A stretch of 38,468 nt of DNA from Nocardiopsis trehalosi NBRC 14201 (GCF_001552555.1 NZ_BCRK01000040.1:1-38468); one strand, 5' to 3'; shown: positions 16,657 to 25,403, counted from the first letter of the stretch. The notes: generated by a model from the letters alone, not told the origin. A program made the numbers and translations.

Positions 16657-17913
16657 ATGGAGGACGAGGAGCGGCGTCCGGGCGGCGCACCCGGCGCGTG
16701 GCCGCTGCGGACCGCGCGGTGGTGGTGGGACCGCCGGGCGCGGTTCGCCGACTGGTTCCTCGCCTGCTTCTACTTCCCCATCACCGCGGGGTTCCAGGTG
16801 AGCGGGCCGGACAGCGTCGTGGACCTGGTGCTGCCGGAGCCCGCCCCGGGCGCCGGGTTCATGCTGTGGTCGGCGGTGCAGTTCGCGGTCGTGGTGGGCG
16901 GCGCGGGCGCGGTGTCGATCGCCATCCTGCTGCGGCGCTCCCGGCCGCAGCTGCTCCTCGCCGTGAGCGTCGCGCTGCTCTTCGCGTTCGGCAACCTGAT
17001 CCCCGGCACCATCGCCGTCTACACCTACGCGGCCTGGCACGACGACCGGCGCCGGCTCGCCTGGTGGACCGGCGCGCTGCTGGCCGGCACGGTGCTGGTC
17101 TACGGCGGCACCACGTCGCTGTTCCCCGTCATCGCGATGATGATCGTCCTGCCGCTGCTGGCCGGGCTGTGGACGGGCACCCGGCGCCAGCTCATCGCCA
17201 ACCTGCGCGAACGGGCCGAGCGCCTGGAGCGCGAGCAGCACCTCAAGGCCGAGCACGCCATCACCGCCGAGCGCACCCGGATCGCCCGCGAGATGCACGA
17301 CGTGGTGGCGCACCGGGTCAGCCTCATGGTGCTGCACGCCGGCGGGCTGGAGGTGTCGGCCGCCGAACCGCGCACCGTCGAGACCGCCGGGGTGATCCGC
17401 ACCACCGGGCGCGAGGCCCTGGCCGAACTCCGCGAGATCCTCGGCGTGCTGCGCGACGCCCCCGGCGGCGAGGCGCCCACCGCCCCCCAGCCGGTGCTCT
17501 CCGACCTCGCCCGGCTGATCGGCGAGTGGCGCGGCCTGGGCACGCCCGTCGAGTGGCGCACCGGCGGCACCCCGCGCCCGCTGCCCGCCCAGCTCGAACG
17601 CACCGCCTACCGCGTCGTCCAGGAGGCGCTGACCAACGCGGGCAAGCACGCCCCGGGCGCCCCCGTCGCGGTCCGCATCGACTACGGCGACCGCGAACTG
17701 GGCATCACCGTCGCCAACGCGCCCACCGAGAGCCACGACCCCCCGCACGACCCGCCGCCGGGCAGCGGGTACGGCCTGGCCGGGCTCCGCGAGCGGCTCA
17801 CCCTGGTCGACGGGGTCCTCACCGCCGGGCCCGCCCCGGACGGCGGGTGGCGGGTCCGCGCTATCGTGCCCGTGGCACAGGCGGACGAGCGCGACGGGGG
17901 AGCGGCCGGGTGA
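16657..17913 (+). CDS. Two-component sensor histidine kinase, NarL/DesK-type (HisKA_3)
   Basis: Membrane sensor kinase of 418 residues. About five hydrophobic segments lie between residues 30 and 172, followed by a short coiled coil (RERAERLEREQHLKAEH), the HisKA_3 phosphoacceptor region ERTRIAREMHDVVAHRVS with H214, and a C-terminal HATPase_c with VVQEALTNAGKHAPG and the G-box GSGYGLAGLRERL. The last codons overlap the response regulator start (GTGA at 17910-17913). Likely leaderless start at ATG 16657 (see upstream region). Divergent from the FtsX-type ABC operon, which is its probable target. Confidence 0.94.
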   Translation: MEDEERRPGGAPGAWPLRTARWWWDRRARFADWFLACFYFPITAGFQVSGPDSVVDLVLPEPAPGAGFMLWSAVQFAVVVGGAGAVSIAILLRRSRPQLLLAVSVALLFAFGNLIPGTIAVYTYAAWHDDRRRLAWWTGALLAGTVLVYGGTTSLFPVIAMMIVLPLLAGLWTGTRRQLIANLRERAERLEREQHLKAEHAITAERTRIAREMHDVVAHRVSLMVLHAGGLEVSAAEPRTVETAGVIRTTGREALAELREILGVLRDAPGGEAPTAPQPVLSDLARLIGEWRGLGTPVEWRTGGTPRPLPAQLERTAYRVVQEALTNAGKHAPGAPVAVRIDYGDRELGITVANAPTESHDPPHDPPPGSGYGLAGLRERLTLVDGVLTAGPAPDGGWRVRAIVPVAQADERDGGAAG

Positions 17914-18557
17914 TCCGCACGGTTCTGGTGGACGACGAGCAGCTGGTGCGCTCGGGGCTGCGCATGATCCTGGACTCCGCCGACGACATCGAGGTCGTCG
18001 GCGAGGGCTCCGACGGCGCCGACGCCGTGCCGCTCGTCCGCGACCTCGACCCCGACGTGGTCCTGCTCGACATCCGCATGCCCGGCGTCGACGGCCTCAC
18101 CGCCGCCGCCGACCTCGCCGCGCTGCCCCGCCCGCCCAAGGTCGTCCTGCTCACCACCTTCGACCTGGACGAGTACGTGCACCGGGCGCTCCGCGCGGGC
18201 GCGGTCGGCTTCCTGCTGAAGGACACGCCGCCGCGCGACCTCATCTCCGCGGTGCGCACCATCGACGAGGGCAACGCCATGCTCGCGCCCAGCGTCACCA
18301 AGCGGATGCTGGAGCGGTTCGCCGCCCCCGCGCCCGGCGGGACGGGCGACGCGGCGCGCCGCCTGGAGGTGCTGAGCGCCCGCGAGCGCCAGGTGCTGGT
18401 GGCCGTCGCCCAGGGGCTGTCCAACGCCGAGGCGGGCCGCGAGCTCGGCATGCGCGAGGCGACGGTCAAGGCGCATGTCAGCCGCATCCTGGCCAAGCTC
18501 GGGCTGTCCAACCGGGTGCAGGCGGCCATCCTGGCGCACGACGCCGGCTGGACCTGA
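17910..18557 (+). CDS. Two-component response regulator, NarL/LuxR family
   Basis: The 215-residue cognate regulator of the preceding kinase. Receiver domain 1-~120 with acidic pair D8-D9, phosphoacceptor D54 (VVLLDIRMPGVDG), the LLTTFD threonine region and GFLLKD lysine; LuxR-type helix-turn-helix at ~150-212 (LSARERQVLVAVAQGLSNAE, ATVKAHVSRILAKLGLSNRV). GTG start overlaps the kinase stop by four bases with GGGGGAG upstream, so the pair is translationally coupled. Confidence 0.95.
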   Translation: MIRTVLVDDEQLVRSGLRMILDSADDIEVVGEGSDGADAVPLVRDLDPDVVLLDIRMPGVDGLTAAADLAALPRPPKVVLLTTFDLDEYVHRALRAGAVGFLLKDTPPRDLISAVRTIDEGNAMLAPSVTKRMLERFAAPAPGGTGDAARRLEVLSARERQVLVAVAQGLSNAEAGRELGMREATVKAHVSRILAKLGLSNRVQAAILAHDAGWT

Positions 18558-18729
18558 CCGCCCCCGGCCGCCGGCCCGCTCCGCGCCGGCCGGCCGCCGC
18601 CCGGCGCGGGGCGGGCCGGGTGACCGGTGTCACTCCGGAGGGCCCACCGACGAGGTCTATTGTGTGAGCACGGCCCGTCCGGGCCGACGACCATGTCCGA
18701 GGGACACCCCGTCACAGAAAGGCCCAGCC

Positions 18730-19380
18730 GTGGCCGTCCGAACCCGCGGGGGCGACGGGGCGCAGGCGCCCGGGCCCGCCGCCGCCGGATCCGCCGGACC
18801 CCTCGCCGAGGCGTCCGTGCCGCGCCGCCTGCTGGCGGTCGCCACCCGGCTGTTCGCCGAGAAGGGGTTCGACCGCACCTCGGTGCAGGAGATCGTGGAC
18901 GCCGCCGGGGTCACCAAGGGCGCGATGTACCACTACTTCGACTCCAAGGACGACCTCCTCGCCGAGATCTACGCGCGGGTGCTGCGGTTGCAGACCACCC
19001 GGCTGGAGGAGATCGCTGCCGGGCCGGGCACCGTGGTCGAGCGGGTGCGGCGGGCGGCGTCCGACGTCGTCGTCACCACCATCGCCAACCTGGACGACGC
19101 CAGCATCTCGTTCCGGTCGCTGCACCAGCTGAGCGCCGCCAAGCAGCGCGAGGTCCGCGCCGGGCGGCGCCGCTACCACGAGCTGTTCCGGTCGCTGGTC
19201 ACCCGCGGCCAGGACGAGGGCGTGTTCACCGACCGGGTGCCCGCCGACATCGTGGTCGACTTCTACTTCGGGTCGGTGCACCACCTGAGCACCTGGTACC
19301 ACCCCGAGGGCGCGCTGTCGCCGCGGCAGATCGGCGACCACTACGCCGACCTCCTCCTCACGGCCCTGCGGACCGACTGA
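18730..19380 (+). CDS. TetR/AcrR family transcriptional regulator
   Basis: A 216-residue regulator with a Gly/Ala/Pro-rich N-terminal tail (1-35), then the TetR helix-turn-helix at about 36-85 (LLAVATRLFAEKGFDRTSVQ, EIVDAAGVTKGAMYHYFDSK) and a helical ligand domain. GTG start at 18730 is supported by GAAAGG seven bases upstream; the in-frame GTG at 18664 lacks such a site. The GAMYHYFDSKDDLLAEIY stretch resembles regulators of lipid and steroid catabolism, but this is weak evidence. Downstream 2-hydroxyacid dehydrogenase is about 250 bp away on the same strand; no operator palindrome was found. Confidence 0.9.
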   Translation: MAVRTRGGDGAQAPGPAAAGSAGPLAEASVPRRLLAVATRLFAEKGFDRTSVQEIVDAAGVTKGAMYHYFDSKDDLLAEIYARVLRLQTTRLEEIAAGPGTVVERVRRAASDVVVTTIANLDDASISFRSLHQLSAAKQREVRAGRRRYHELFRSLVTRGQDEGVFTDRVPADIVVDFYFGSVHHLSTWYHPEGALSPRQIGDHYADLLLTALRTD

Positions 19381-19477
19381 CCGCCGCCGGCGCCCCGCGC
19401 CGTTCAGGTGCCCGGCCGCCCCGCCCCCCCGGCGGTTTCCCCGGACCCCCCCGCCCGGCCCGTCGCGGCCGGTCGCG

Positions 19478-19483
19478 TAGCAT
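19478..19483 (+). promoter_or_regulatory. Possible -10 element of the dehydrogenase unit
   Basis: TAGCAT fits the actinobacterial TAnnnT pattern. It could serve an mRNA covering the 26-codon leader ORF and the dehydrogenase, or a leaderless GTG at 19490 that is in frame with the dehydrogenase. Confidence 0.3.
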
Positions 19484-19559
19484 CCCCGGGTGCCGGTCCG
19501 GCGGCGGGAGCCGCCGCCGACCGGGCCGCCGACCGCGCGCCGCACCCGACGAGGACCCC

Positions 19560-19640
19560 ATGATGCCGACGAACGACCGCGCCCGCCCCCGGGGCGGCGG
19601 CCGCCCGCACGCTCCGGACGGCCGGGCATGGCGCGGCTGA
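19560..19640 (+). CDS. Possible 26-codon leader ORF overlapping the dehydrogenase start
   Basis: ATG at 19560 with GAGGA four bases upstream; the ORF (Arg/Pro/Gly-rich, MMPTNDRARP...) ends at TGA 19638-19640, ten bases inside the dehydrogenase gene. The dehydrogenase ATG (19628) lacks a good ribosome site of its own, so this ORF could couple its translation. Composition alone does not prove coding; in 78% GC DNA short frames arise by chance. Confidence 0.3.
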   Translation: MMPTNDRARPRGGGRPHAPDGRAWRG

Positions 19641-20581
19641 TCCTCGCCGTCTCCGCCGACGGCCACCGCCCCGACCTGTCCCACCTCACCGACACCGAGG
19701 TCCGCTACGCGACCGCCGCGGAGCTGCCGGCGGCGGTCGAGGGCGCCGACGCGCTGCTCGTCTGGTCGTTCACCTCGGGCGGGGTGGCCCGCGCGTGGCC
19801 GCACGCGGACGCGCTGCGGTGGATGCACGTCAGCAGCGCCGGGGTCGACCGCGTCCTCACCCCCGAGGTGGTGCGCAGCGGCGTCACCGTCACCAACGTG
19901 CGCGGCGTGCTGGACGACGCGATCGCCGAGTACGTGCTGGGCCTGGCGCTGGCGTTCGCCAAGGACCTGCCCGGCACCCTCGACCGGCAGCGCCGCCGCC
20001 ACTGGGAGCACCGGCCCACCTCCCTGCTGCGCGGGTCGCGGGCGCTGGTGGTCGGACCGGGCGCCATCGGGCGGGCGGTCGGCCGGACCCTCGGCGCGGT
20101 CGGGGTGGCGGTCGACGCCGTCGGCCGGGCGGCCCGGCCGGGCGACGGCGTGTTCGGCGCCGTGTACGGTCCGGCCGACCTCGCCGCCGTCATCGGCGGC
20201 TACCGGTTCGTGGTCGTCACCGCCCCGCTCACCGCCGCGACGCGGGGCCTCGTCGGCGCGGACGCGATCGCCGCGATGGCGCCCGACGCCTACCTCGTCA
20301 ACGTCGCCCGGGGGCCGGTGGTGGACGAGGCGGCGCTGACCCGGGCGCTGCGGGACGGCCGCGTGGCCGGAGCGGCGCTCGACGTGTTCCACCGGGAGCC
20401 GCTGCCCGAGGAGCACCCGCTGTGGGGGCTGCCGAACGTGGTGGTCTCCCCGCACATGGCGGGCGACGTCGCGGGCTGGCGCGACGCGCTGCTCGGCGTC
20501 TTCACCGACAACCTGGAGCGGTTCCGGGCCGGGCGCCCCCTGCGCAACGTCGTGGACAAGGAGCTCGGCTTCGTCGTGTGA
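19628..20581 (+). CDS. D-2-hydroxyacid dehydrogenase, NAD(P)-dependent
   Basis: Reduces a 2-oxoacid to the D-2-hydroxyacid or the reverse. In 317 residues: substrate-domain strand SSAGVDRVL (69-77), Rossmann motif VVGPGAIGRAVG (141-152), catalytic Arg228 in NVARGPVVDE, Glu257 in FHREPLPEEHPLW and His276 in SPHMAGD. All three catalytic residues of the family are present. Start ATG 19628 chosen because it matches the family N-terminus; an in-frame GTG at 19490 would add a low-complexity Arg/Pro-rich tail. The exact substrate is unknown; neighbours give no clear pathway. Confidence 0.92.
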   Translation: MARLILAVSADGHRPDLSHLTDTEVRYATAAELPAAVEGADALLVWSFTSGGVARAWPHADALRWMHVSSAGVDRVLTPEVVRSGVTVTNVRGVLDDAIAEYVLGLALAFAKDLPGTLDRQRRRHWEHRPTSLLRGSRALVVGPGAIGRAVGRTLGAVGVAVDAVGRAARPGDGVFGAVYGPADLAAVIGGYRFVVVTAPLTAATRGLVGADAIAAMAPDAYLVNVARGPVVDEAALTRALRDGRVAGAALDVFHREPLPEEHPLWGLPNVVVSPHMAGDVAGWRDALLGVFTDNLERFRAGRPLRNVVDKELGFVV

Positions 20582-20674
20582 CCCGCCGCCCGGCGCCCGG
20601 TGCGGGCCGCGCGGCGCGGACCGGTATTCCCGCGGTGCGGGGAGAGGTGGCGCACGTCGAGACGCGCGTCGCCT

Positions 20675-20693
20675 TTAGGTTAGGCTCTCCTTT
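20675..20693. promoter_or_regulatory. Iron box (DtxR/IdeR/DmdR-type operator)
   Basis: TTAGGTTAGGCTCTCCTTT matches 15 of 19 positions of the established actinobacterial iron-box consensus TTAGGTTAGGCTAACCTAA, with the left half perfect. It lies 88 bp before the GTG of the ABC exporter gene at 20782, where it would overlap a TAGGCT -10-like hexamer. Predicts iron-dependent repression of the transporter pair. Confidence 0.85.
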
Positions 20694-20781
20694 GCCGCTC
20701 GTCGTCGGCCCTGGTGCGGTGGTCCGTCCCGCCCGGCCGCCTCCTGCGGCGCCCCCGCCCCCCACGACCGGAAGGCCGCCC

Positions 20782-22641
20782 GTGAGTCCGTCCCGCCGCC
20801 CCCCCAGGCCCGGCGCGGCCCCCCGCCGGCACCGCCGCGCGGACGCGGGCCCACCGCCCCTCCCGGCGCCGAGCGGACCCCCGATGAGCGCGGCCGACAC
20901 CGCGCCGGCCGGCACCGCGCCGTCCGGCGGCGGGCGGCTGCTGCGCCGCGCCCTGCTGCGCAACCGGGGGCGGCTGGCCATCGGCGTCACCGGGGCCTCC
21001 CTGCACCAGACCGCCGAGGCGCTGGTCCCGGTCGCCATCGGCCTCGTCATCGACCGGGCCGTCGCCACCGGCGACGTCCGGGCGCTGGCGGTGTCGCTGG
21101 CCGGCCTGGTGCTGCTGTTCACCGTCCTCACCATGTCGTGGCGCTTCGGCGCGCGCTCCCTGGTCGCCGCGATCCAGGGCGAGGCCCACCTGCTGCGCGT
21201 CGAGGCCGCCGAGCGCATGCTCGACCCCCGCCGCCAGGACAGCGGGATGCGCGCCGGGGAGCAGCTGAGCATCGCCACCTCCGACGCCGACCGGCTGGCC
21301 CGGCTGCTGCACTTCGGCCCCTCGTTCGTGTCCGGGGTCGTCGGCCTGGCCGTGTCGGCGGTCGCGCTGCTGCGCATCGACTCCGCGCTCGGCCTCGGCG
21401 TGCTCGTTGGCGTGCCCGTGCTGGTGGGCGCCGTCCAGGTGCTCGGCCCGCTGCTGACCCGGCGGGCGGCCTCCCAGCAGGCGGCCACCGCCGCCACCAC
21501 CGCGCTCGCCGCCGACCTGGTGCGCGGCCTGCCGGTGCTGCGCGGCGTCGGCGCCGAGACCGCCGCGGCGGACGGCTACCAGCGGTCCAGCGGCGCCGCG
21601 CTGCGCGCCGCCCTGCACGCCGCCGCCCCCAGCGGCGCCTACTTCGGCGCCACCACCGCGGGCGGCGGGCTGCTGCTGGCGGGCGCCGCCGCGTTCGCCG
21701 GGTGGGCCGCGATCAACGGGCGCATCACCATCGGCGAGCTCATCACCGTCGTCGGCCTCGCCCAGTTCATCACCGAGCCGGTGCGCGAACTCGGCCTGTG
21801 CGGCCAGGGCATCGCGGTGGCGCGGGCGTCGGCCGGGCGCCTGGCCGCGATGCTCGACGCCCCCTACCGGCTCGCCCCGGGCGACCGGGCCGTCGCCGGG
21901 GAGGCCCGCGTCGACCTGCGCGGCGTCCACCACGGCCCGCTGCGCGGCCTGACCCTGTCGGTGCGGCCGGGCGAGTTCGTCGGCGTCGTCGGCCACGACC
22001 CGGCCGAGACCCGCGCCCTGGTCGCCCTGCTGTCCGGGCGGACGCCGCCGGGCGAGGTCGACGGCGACGTCCTCGTCGACGGCGTCCCGCTCGGCGACAT
22101 CCGCCTCGACGACGCCCGCCGCACCGTCCTGGTCGAACCGCACGAGCCCGACCTGTTCGAGGGCACCCTGCGCGACAACGTGCGCGCGGGCGTCCCCGCC
22201 GGGGCGGCGGGCGGCGGGGACGACGAGGCCGGGCTGTGGGCGGCGCTGCGCGCCACGGCCGGCGACGAGGTCGTCCGCGCCCACCCCGACGGCCTCGACC
22301 ACCGCATCACCGACCGCGGGACCACCCTGTCCGGCGGGCAGCGGCAGCGCCTGGCCCTGGCGCGGGCCGTCGCCGCCCGCCCGCCGGTCCTCGTCCTGGA
22401 CGAGCCCACCACGGCGGTCGACGCCGTCACCGAGGAGACCGTCGCCCAGGGGCTGCGCGACGCCCGGCACGGCCCGGACGCCGGGGCCGGCCTGGCGACC
22501 CTCGTCGTCACCAGCAGCCCCGCCCTGCTCGCCCGCGCCGACCGTGTGGTGGTGCTCTCCGGCGGCGCCGTCGCCCGCGAGGGCACCCACGCCGACCTGG
22601 CCGCCGCCGACCCCGACTACCGCAGGACGGTGCTGCGATGA
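20782..22641 (+). CDS. ABC exporter half-transporter A, iron-regulated, with degenerate Walker A
   Basis: One half of a heterodimeric ABC exporter (membrane domain ~60-340, ATPase domain ~385-619). The ATPase has an intact signature LSGGQRQR (516-523) and Walker B VLVLDEPTTAVD with Glu541, but its Walker A reads GHDPAETR (404-411): the P-loop lysine is gone. The H-loop histidine is also replaced (VVTSSPAL, Ser578). These losses are complementary to those in the partner gene. GTG start at 20782 preferred for its GGAAGG six bases upstream; ATG 20884 is the alternative and would remove a 34-residue Arg/Pro-rich tail. Overlaps the partner gene by ATGA. Downstream of an iron box, so siderophore or iron-complex transport is likely (compare IrtAB, YbtPQ); substrate unproven. 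Confidence 0.9.
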   Translation: MSPSRRPPRPGAAPRRHRRADAGPPPLPAPSGPPMSAADTAPAGTAPSGGGRLLRRALLRNRGRLAIGVTGASLHQTAEALVPVAIGLVIDRAVATGDVRALAVSLAGLVLLFTVLTMSWRFGARSLVAAIQGEAHLLRVEAAERMLDPRRQDSGMRAGEQLSIATSDADRLARLLHFGPSFVSGVVGLAVSAVALLRIDSALGLGVLVGVPVLVGAVQVLGPLLTRRAASQQAATAATTALAADLVRGLPVLRGVGAETAAADGYQRSSGAALRAALHAAAPSGAYFGATTAGGGLLLAGAAAFAGWAAINGRITIGELITVVGLAQFITEPVRELGLCGQGIAVARASAGRLAAMLDAPYRLAPGDRAVAGEARVDLRGVHHGPLRGLTLSVRPGEFVGVVGHDPAETRALVALLSGRTPPGEVDGDVLVDGVPLGDIRLDDARRTVLVEPHEPDLFEGTLRDNVRAGVPAGAAGGGDDEAGLWAALRATAGDEVVRAHPDGLDHRITDRGTTLSGGQRQRLALARAVAARPPVLVLDEPTTAVDAVTEETVAQGLRDARHGPDAGAGLATLVVTSSPALLARADRVVVLSGGAVAREGTHADLAAADPDYRRTVLR

Positions 22642-24422
22642 CCGCCGGACCGACGGCCGCCCCCAGCGCCCACCGGGTGCTGCCGATCGCCTCGGCGCGC
22701 GCCACGCTGGCGCTCGTCCGCGCCGAACTGCGCGGCGTGCGCGGCCCCGCCGCCGCGGCCCTGGCCGTGTCCGCCGCCGCCAACGCGTGCGCGCTGATCG
22801 CGCCCTGGGTCCTCGGCCTGCTGGTCGACGCGGTGGACGAGGGCACGACGACCGCGCACGCGCTGACCCTGACGGGCGCCATCGCCGCCGCGGCGGTGGC
22901 CGGCGGGGTGCTGACCGCGGTCGCGTTCACCCTGCTCGCCCGGACCGGCGAGACCGTGCTCGCCCGGCTCCGCGAACGCGTCGTGCGGCGCGCGCTGCTG
23001 CTGCCCGCGCCGGTGCTCGCCCGGCTCAGCGCCGGGGACCTGCTCTCCCGCGTCGGCGACGACGTCGCGGTGGTGGGCGACACCATCCGCGAGAAGGTGC
23101 CGTTCCTGCTGTCGGCCCTGCTCACGGTGGTCCTGACGATGGGCGGCCTCATCGCCTTGGACTGGCGGCTGGGCCTGGCCGGGATGTGCGCGCTGCCCGT
23201 CTACGCGTTCGCCCTGCGCTGGTACCTGCCGCGCTCGGCCCCGCTCTACGTTGACGAGCGCGCCGCCATGGGCGAGCGCGCCCAGGCGCTCGTCGGGTCG
23301 CTGCACGGCGCCGAGACCGTGCACGCCTACCGGCTGCACGCGCACCGCCGGGCTCTGGTGGACGAGCGCTCCGCGGTGGCCCGCGACGCCACCGTCCGGG
23401 TGTTCCGCCTGTTCACCCGCTTCGGCGGGAGCATGAACATGGCCGAGTGCGTCGGCCTCTCCGCGATCCTCGCCGTGGGGTTCGCGCTGGTCGGCGGCGA
23501 CGCCGCCACCGTGGGGCAGACCACCGCCGCCGCGCTGTACTTCCACCGGCTGTTCGGGCCGCTCGGCGCCATCATGGTGACGTTCAACGACGTGCAGTCG
23601 GCCGGGACCAGCCTCGCGCGCATGGCCGGGGTGGCCGCGATGCCGCTGCCGGAACCGCCCGCCGACGCGATGGTCCCCGCCGACGGCGGGGTCGAGGTGC
23701 TCGGGGTCGGCCACCGCTACGACGGCGGGCCGCCCGTGCTGCGCGACGTCACCCTGCGCGTCGCGCCGGGGGAGCGGGTGGCCCTGGTGGGCGGCAGCGG
23801 GGCGGGCAAGACCACGCTCGCCTCGGTCGTCGCGGGCCTGCTGACCCCGGCCGAGGGCGCGGTCCGGCTCGGCGGCGCCCCCCTGGACCGGCTGCACCCC
23901 GACGCGCTCCGCCGGCACCTGGCCCTGGTCAGCCAGGACACCCACGTGTTCGCGGGGACGCTCGCCGACAACGTCCGGCTCGCCGTGCCGGACGCCGGCG
24001 AGGACCGGGTCCGCGCCGCCCTGGCGGCGGTGGACGCCCTGTCCTGGGCGGCGGCCCTGCCCGAGGGACTGGACACCGTCGTCGGCGAGGGCGGGCTCCG
24101 GCTGACCGCCTTCCAGGCGCAGCACCTGGCCCTGGCCCGCGTGGTCCTGGCCGACCCGGCCGTGGTCGTGCTGGACGAGGCGGGCGCCGAGGCGGGCAGC
24201 GCGGGCGCCCGGGTGCTGGAGCGGGCGGCGGTGGCCGCGACCCGGGGCCGCACCGCCCTGGTCGTGGCGCACCGGCTGCCGCAGGCGGTCGAGGCCGACC
24301 GCATCGTCGTCCTCGACGCGGGCCGCGTGGTCGAGTCCGGCACGCACGCCGACCTGGTCGCCCGGGGCGGCCGCTACGCCGACCTGTGGAACGCCTGGAG
24401 CGCGACCGGCGCCCCCGCCTGA
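22638..24422 (+). CDS. ABC exporter half-transporter B, iron-regulated, with degenerate signature
   Basis: Partner of the preceding half-transporter, 594 residues: six-helix membrane domain (~25-320) and ATPase domain (~355-594). Walker A GGSGAGKTT is intact (K391), Walker B has VVVLDEA with Glu514, and the H-loop is intact (VVAHRLPQ, H545), but the LSGGQ signature has become LTAFQ (489-493). With the partner this leaves one complete composite ATP site (this Walker A, Walker B and His plus partner signature) and one dead site. ATG overlaps the partner stop (22638-22641). A 9-bp inverted repeat at 24429-24437 / 24456-24464 may terminate the unit. Iron box upstream suggests a siderophore-related role. 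Confidence 0.92.
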   Translation: MTAGPTAAPSAHRVLPIASARATLALVRAELRGVRGPAAAALAVSAAANACALIAPWVLGLLVDAVDEGTTTAHALTLTGAIAAAAVAGGVLTAVAFTLLARTGETVLARLRERVVRRALLLPAPVLARLSAGDLLSRVGDDVAVVGDTIREKVPFLLSALLTVVLTMGGLIALDWRLGLAGMCALPVYAFALRWYLPRSAPLYVDERAAMGERAQALVGSLHGAETVHAYRLHAHRRALVDERSAVARDATVRVFRLFTRFGGSMNMAECVGLSAILAVGFALVGGDAATVGQTTAAALYFHRLFGPLGAIMVTFNDVQSAGTSLARMAGVAAMPLPEPPADAMVPADGGVEVLGVGHRYDGGPPVLRDVTLRVAPGERVALVGGSGAGKTTLASVVAGLLTPAEGAVRLGGAPLDRLHPDALRRHLALVSQDTHVFAGTLADNVRLAVPDAGEDRVRAALAAVDALSWAAALPEGLDTVVGEGGLRLTAFQAQHLALARVVLADPAVVVLDEAGAEAGSAGARVLERAAVAATRGRTALVVAHRLPQAVEADRIVVLDAGRVVESGTHADLVARGGRYADLWNAWSATGAPA

Positions 24423-24659
24423 CCGGGGCCGGGCCCGACCGCCGACGCGGCCTCCCGGGCCCGGGGGGCGGTGGGCGCCCGGGCGCGGCCGACGCCGCCC
24501 CCCCGAACCGCGTCGAACGGGGACCGGCGGGGAGGCGGGTACCGCCCGCTTGATCGGCCGCCCGGATTCGTCCAGGATCATTCCCGTCCGCGCCCGGTGC
24601 CGGGCGGCCCGGTGGGCCGCCCGGCACCGGACGGCCCACCGCACCCCCTGGAGCACCCC

Positions 24660-25403
24660 GTGTCGCAGCCCCCGAACGAGCCCGCGCCGAAGGACGAGCT
24701 GGCCCGGCTGCGGTCACTGGCGGAAACGGACGTCGCGGCCCACCGGGACGAGATCGCGGCCGCCGTCGGCCCGCTCCTCGCGCGCCTCGGCGAGCGCCTG
24801 CCGGCCGAGCACACCGGCCCCGTGCGCGCGCAGGCGCTGCGGACCAACCGGCTGCTGCCCGAAGCGCTGTACAAGGCGGGCCTGGAGCGCCGGCTGGCGG
24901 GCGACCCCGCCGGGGCGGTGGAACTGCTGACCGCCGCGGGCGACCGCCAGGAGGAGGCCGCGTCGCGGCTGGCGGACTGGGCCGAGCGGGTGCCCTCCCT
25001 GCGGGTGGAGGCGGACGCGGCCGCCCGGCTGGTGTGGACCATGCGGTGGGACGCCAGCAAGGCCATGCGCGCCGCGGGCCGGTGGGAGGAGGCGCGCGAG
25101 CTGCTCACCGCGGTCCGGGACAACGTCCGGACGGACGGCCGCCACCACCTCGTCGTCAACGACCTGCGGCTCGTCGAGGCCCGCGTCCACCAGGGGGAGC
25201 TGGCGCGGGACGGCCACGGGGTGCGGGCCGCCCTGCAGGGGGCGCGGCCCGCGGCCCGGAAGGCGGGTCGGCCCGGCTTCACCCCCGAGGGGTTCGTGGC
25301 CGCCACGGGGACCGCGCCCCCGATCAAGACCCCCTTCTTCGGCATCCGCCCCCCGTCCGAACGCGGCCTGCGCCCCCCGTCCGACCGCCGCCGGGGCCGC
25401 TAG
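24660..25403 (+). CDS. Hypothetical protein with helical (TPR-like) repeats
   Basis: A 247-residue soluble protein that I do not recognise. After an N-terminal Pro-rich tail it is almost entirely alpha-helical and rich in Ala, Arg and Glu, with A-x-x-x-G-x-x-x-x-A/R patterns (ALYKAGLERRLAGDPAGAVE, AMRAAGRWEEARELL) typical of tetratricopeptide-like helix pairs. The C-terminal 30 residues are basic and contain an imperfect repeat (RPPSERGL, RPPSDRRR). GTG start at 24660 has TGGAG six bases upstream. Its TAG stop shares the palindrome CTAG (25400-25403) with the stop of the convergent Lsr2 gene, leaving no intergenic terminator. Confidence 0.75.
   Translation: MSQPPNEPAPKDELARLRSLAETDVAAHRDEIAAAVGPLLARLGERLPAEHTGPVRAQALRTNRLLPEALYKAGLERRLAGDPAGAVELLTAAGDRQEEAASRLADWAERVPSLRVEADAAARLVWTMRWDASKAMRAAGRWEEARELLTAVRDNVRTDGRHHLVVNDLRLVEARVHQGELARDGHGVRAALQGARPAARKAGRPGFTPEGFVAATGTAPPIKTPFFGIRPPSERGLRPPSDRRRGR

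Noticed and set aside
20782-24422. Half-transporter A as a dead pseudogene because its Walker A is lost
   Set aside because: The frame is intact, the genes are coupled, and the losses are exactly complementary to those of half B, which points to selection for an asymmetric dimer.
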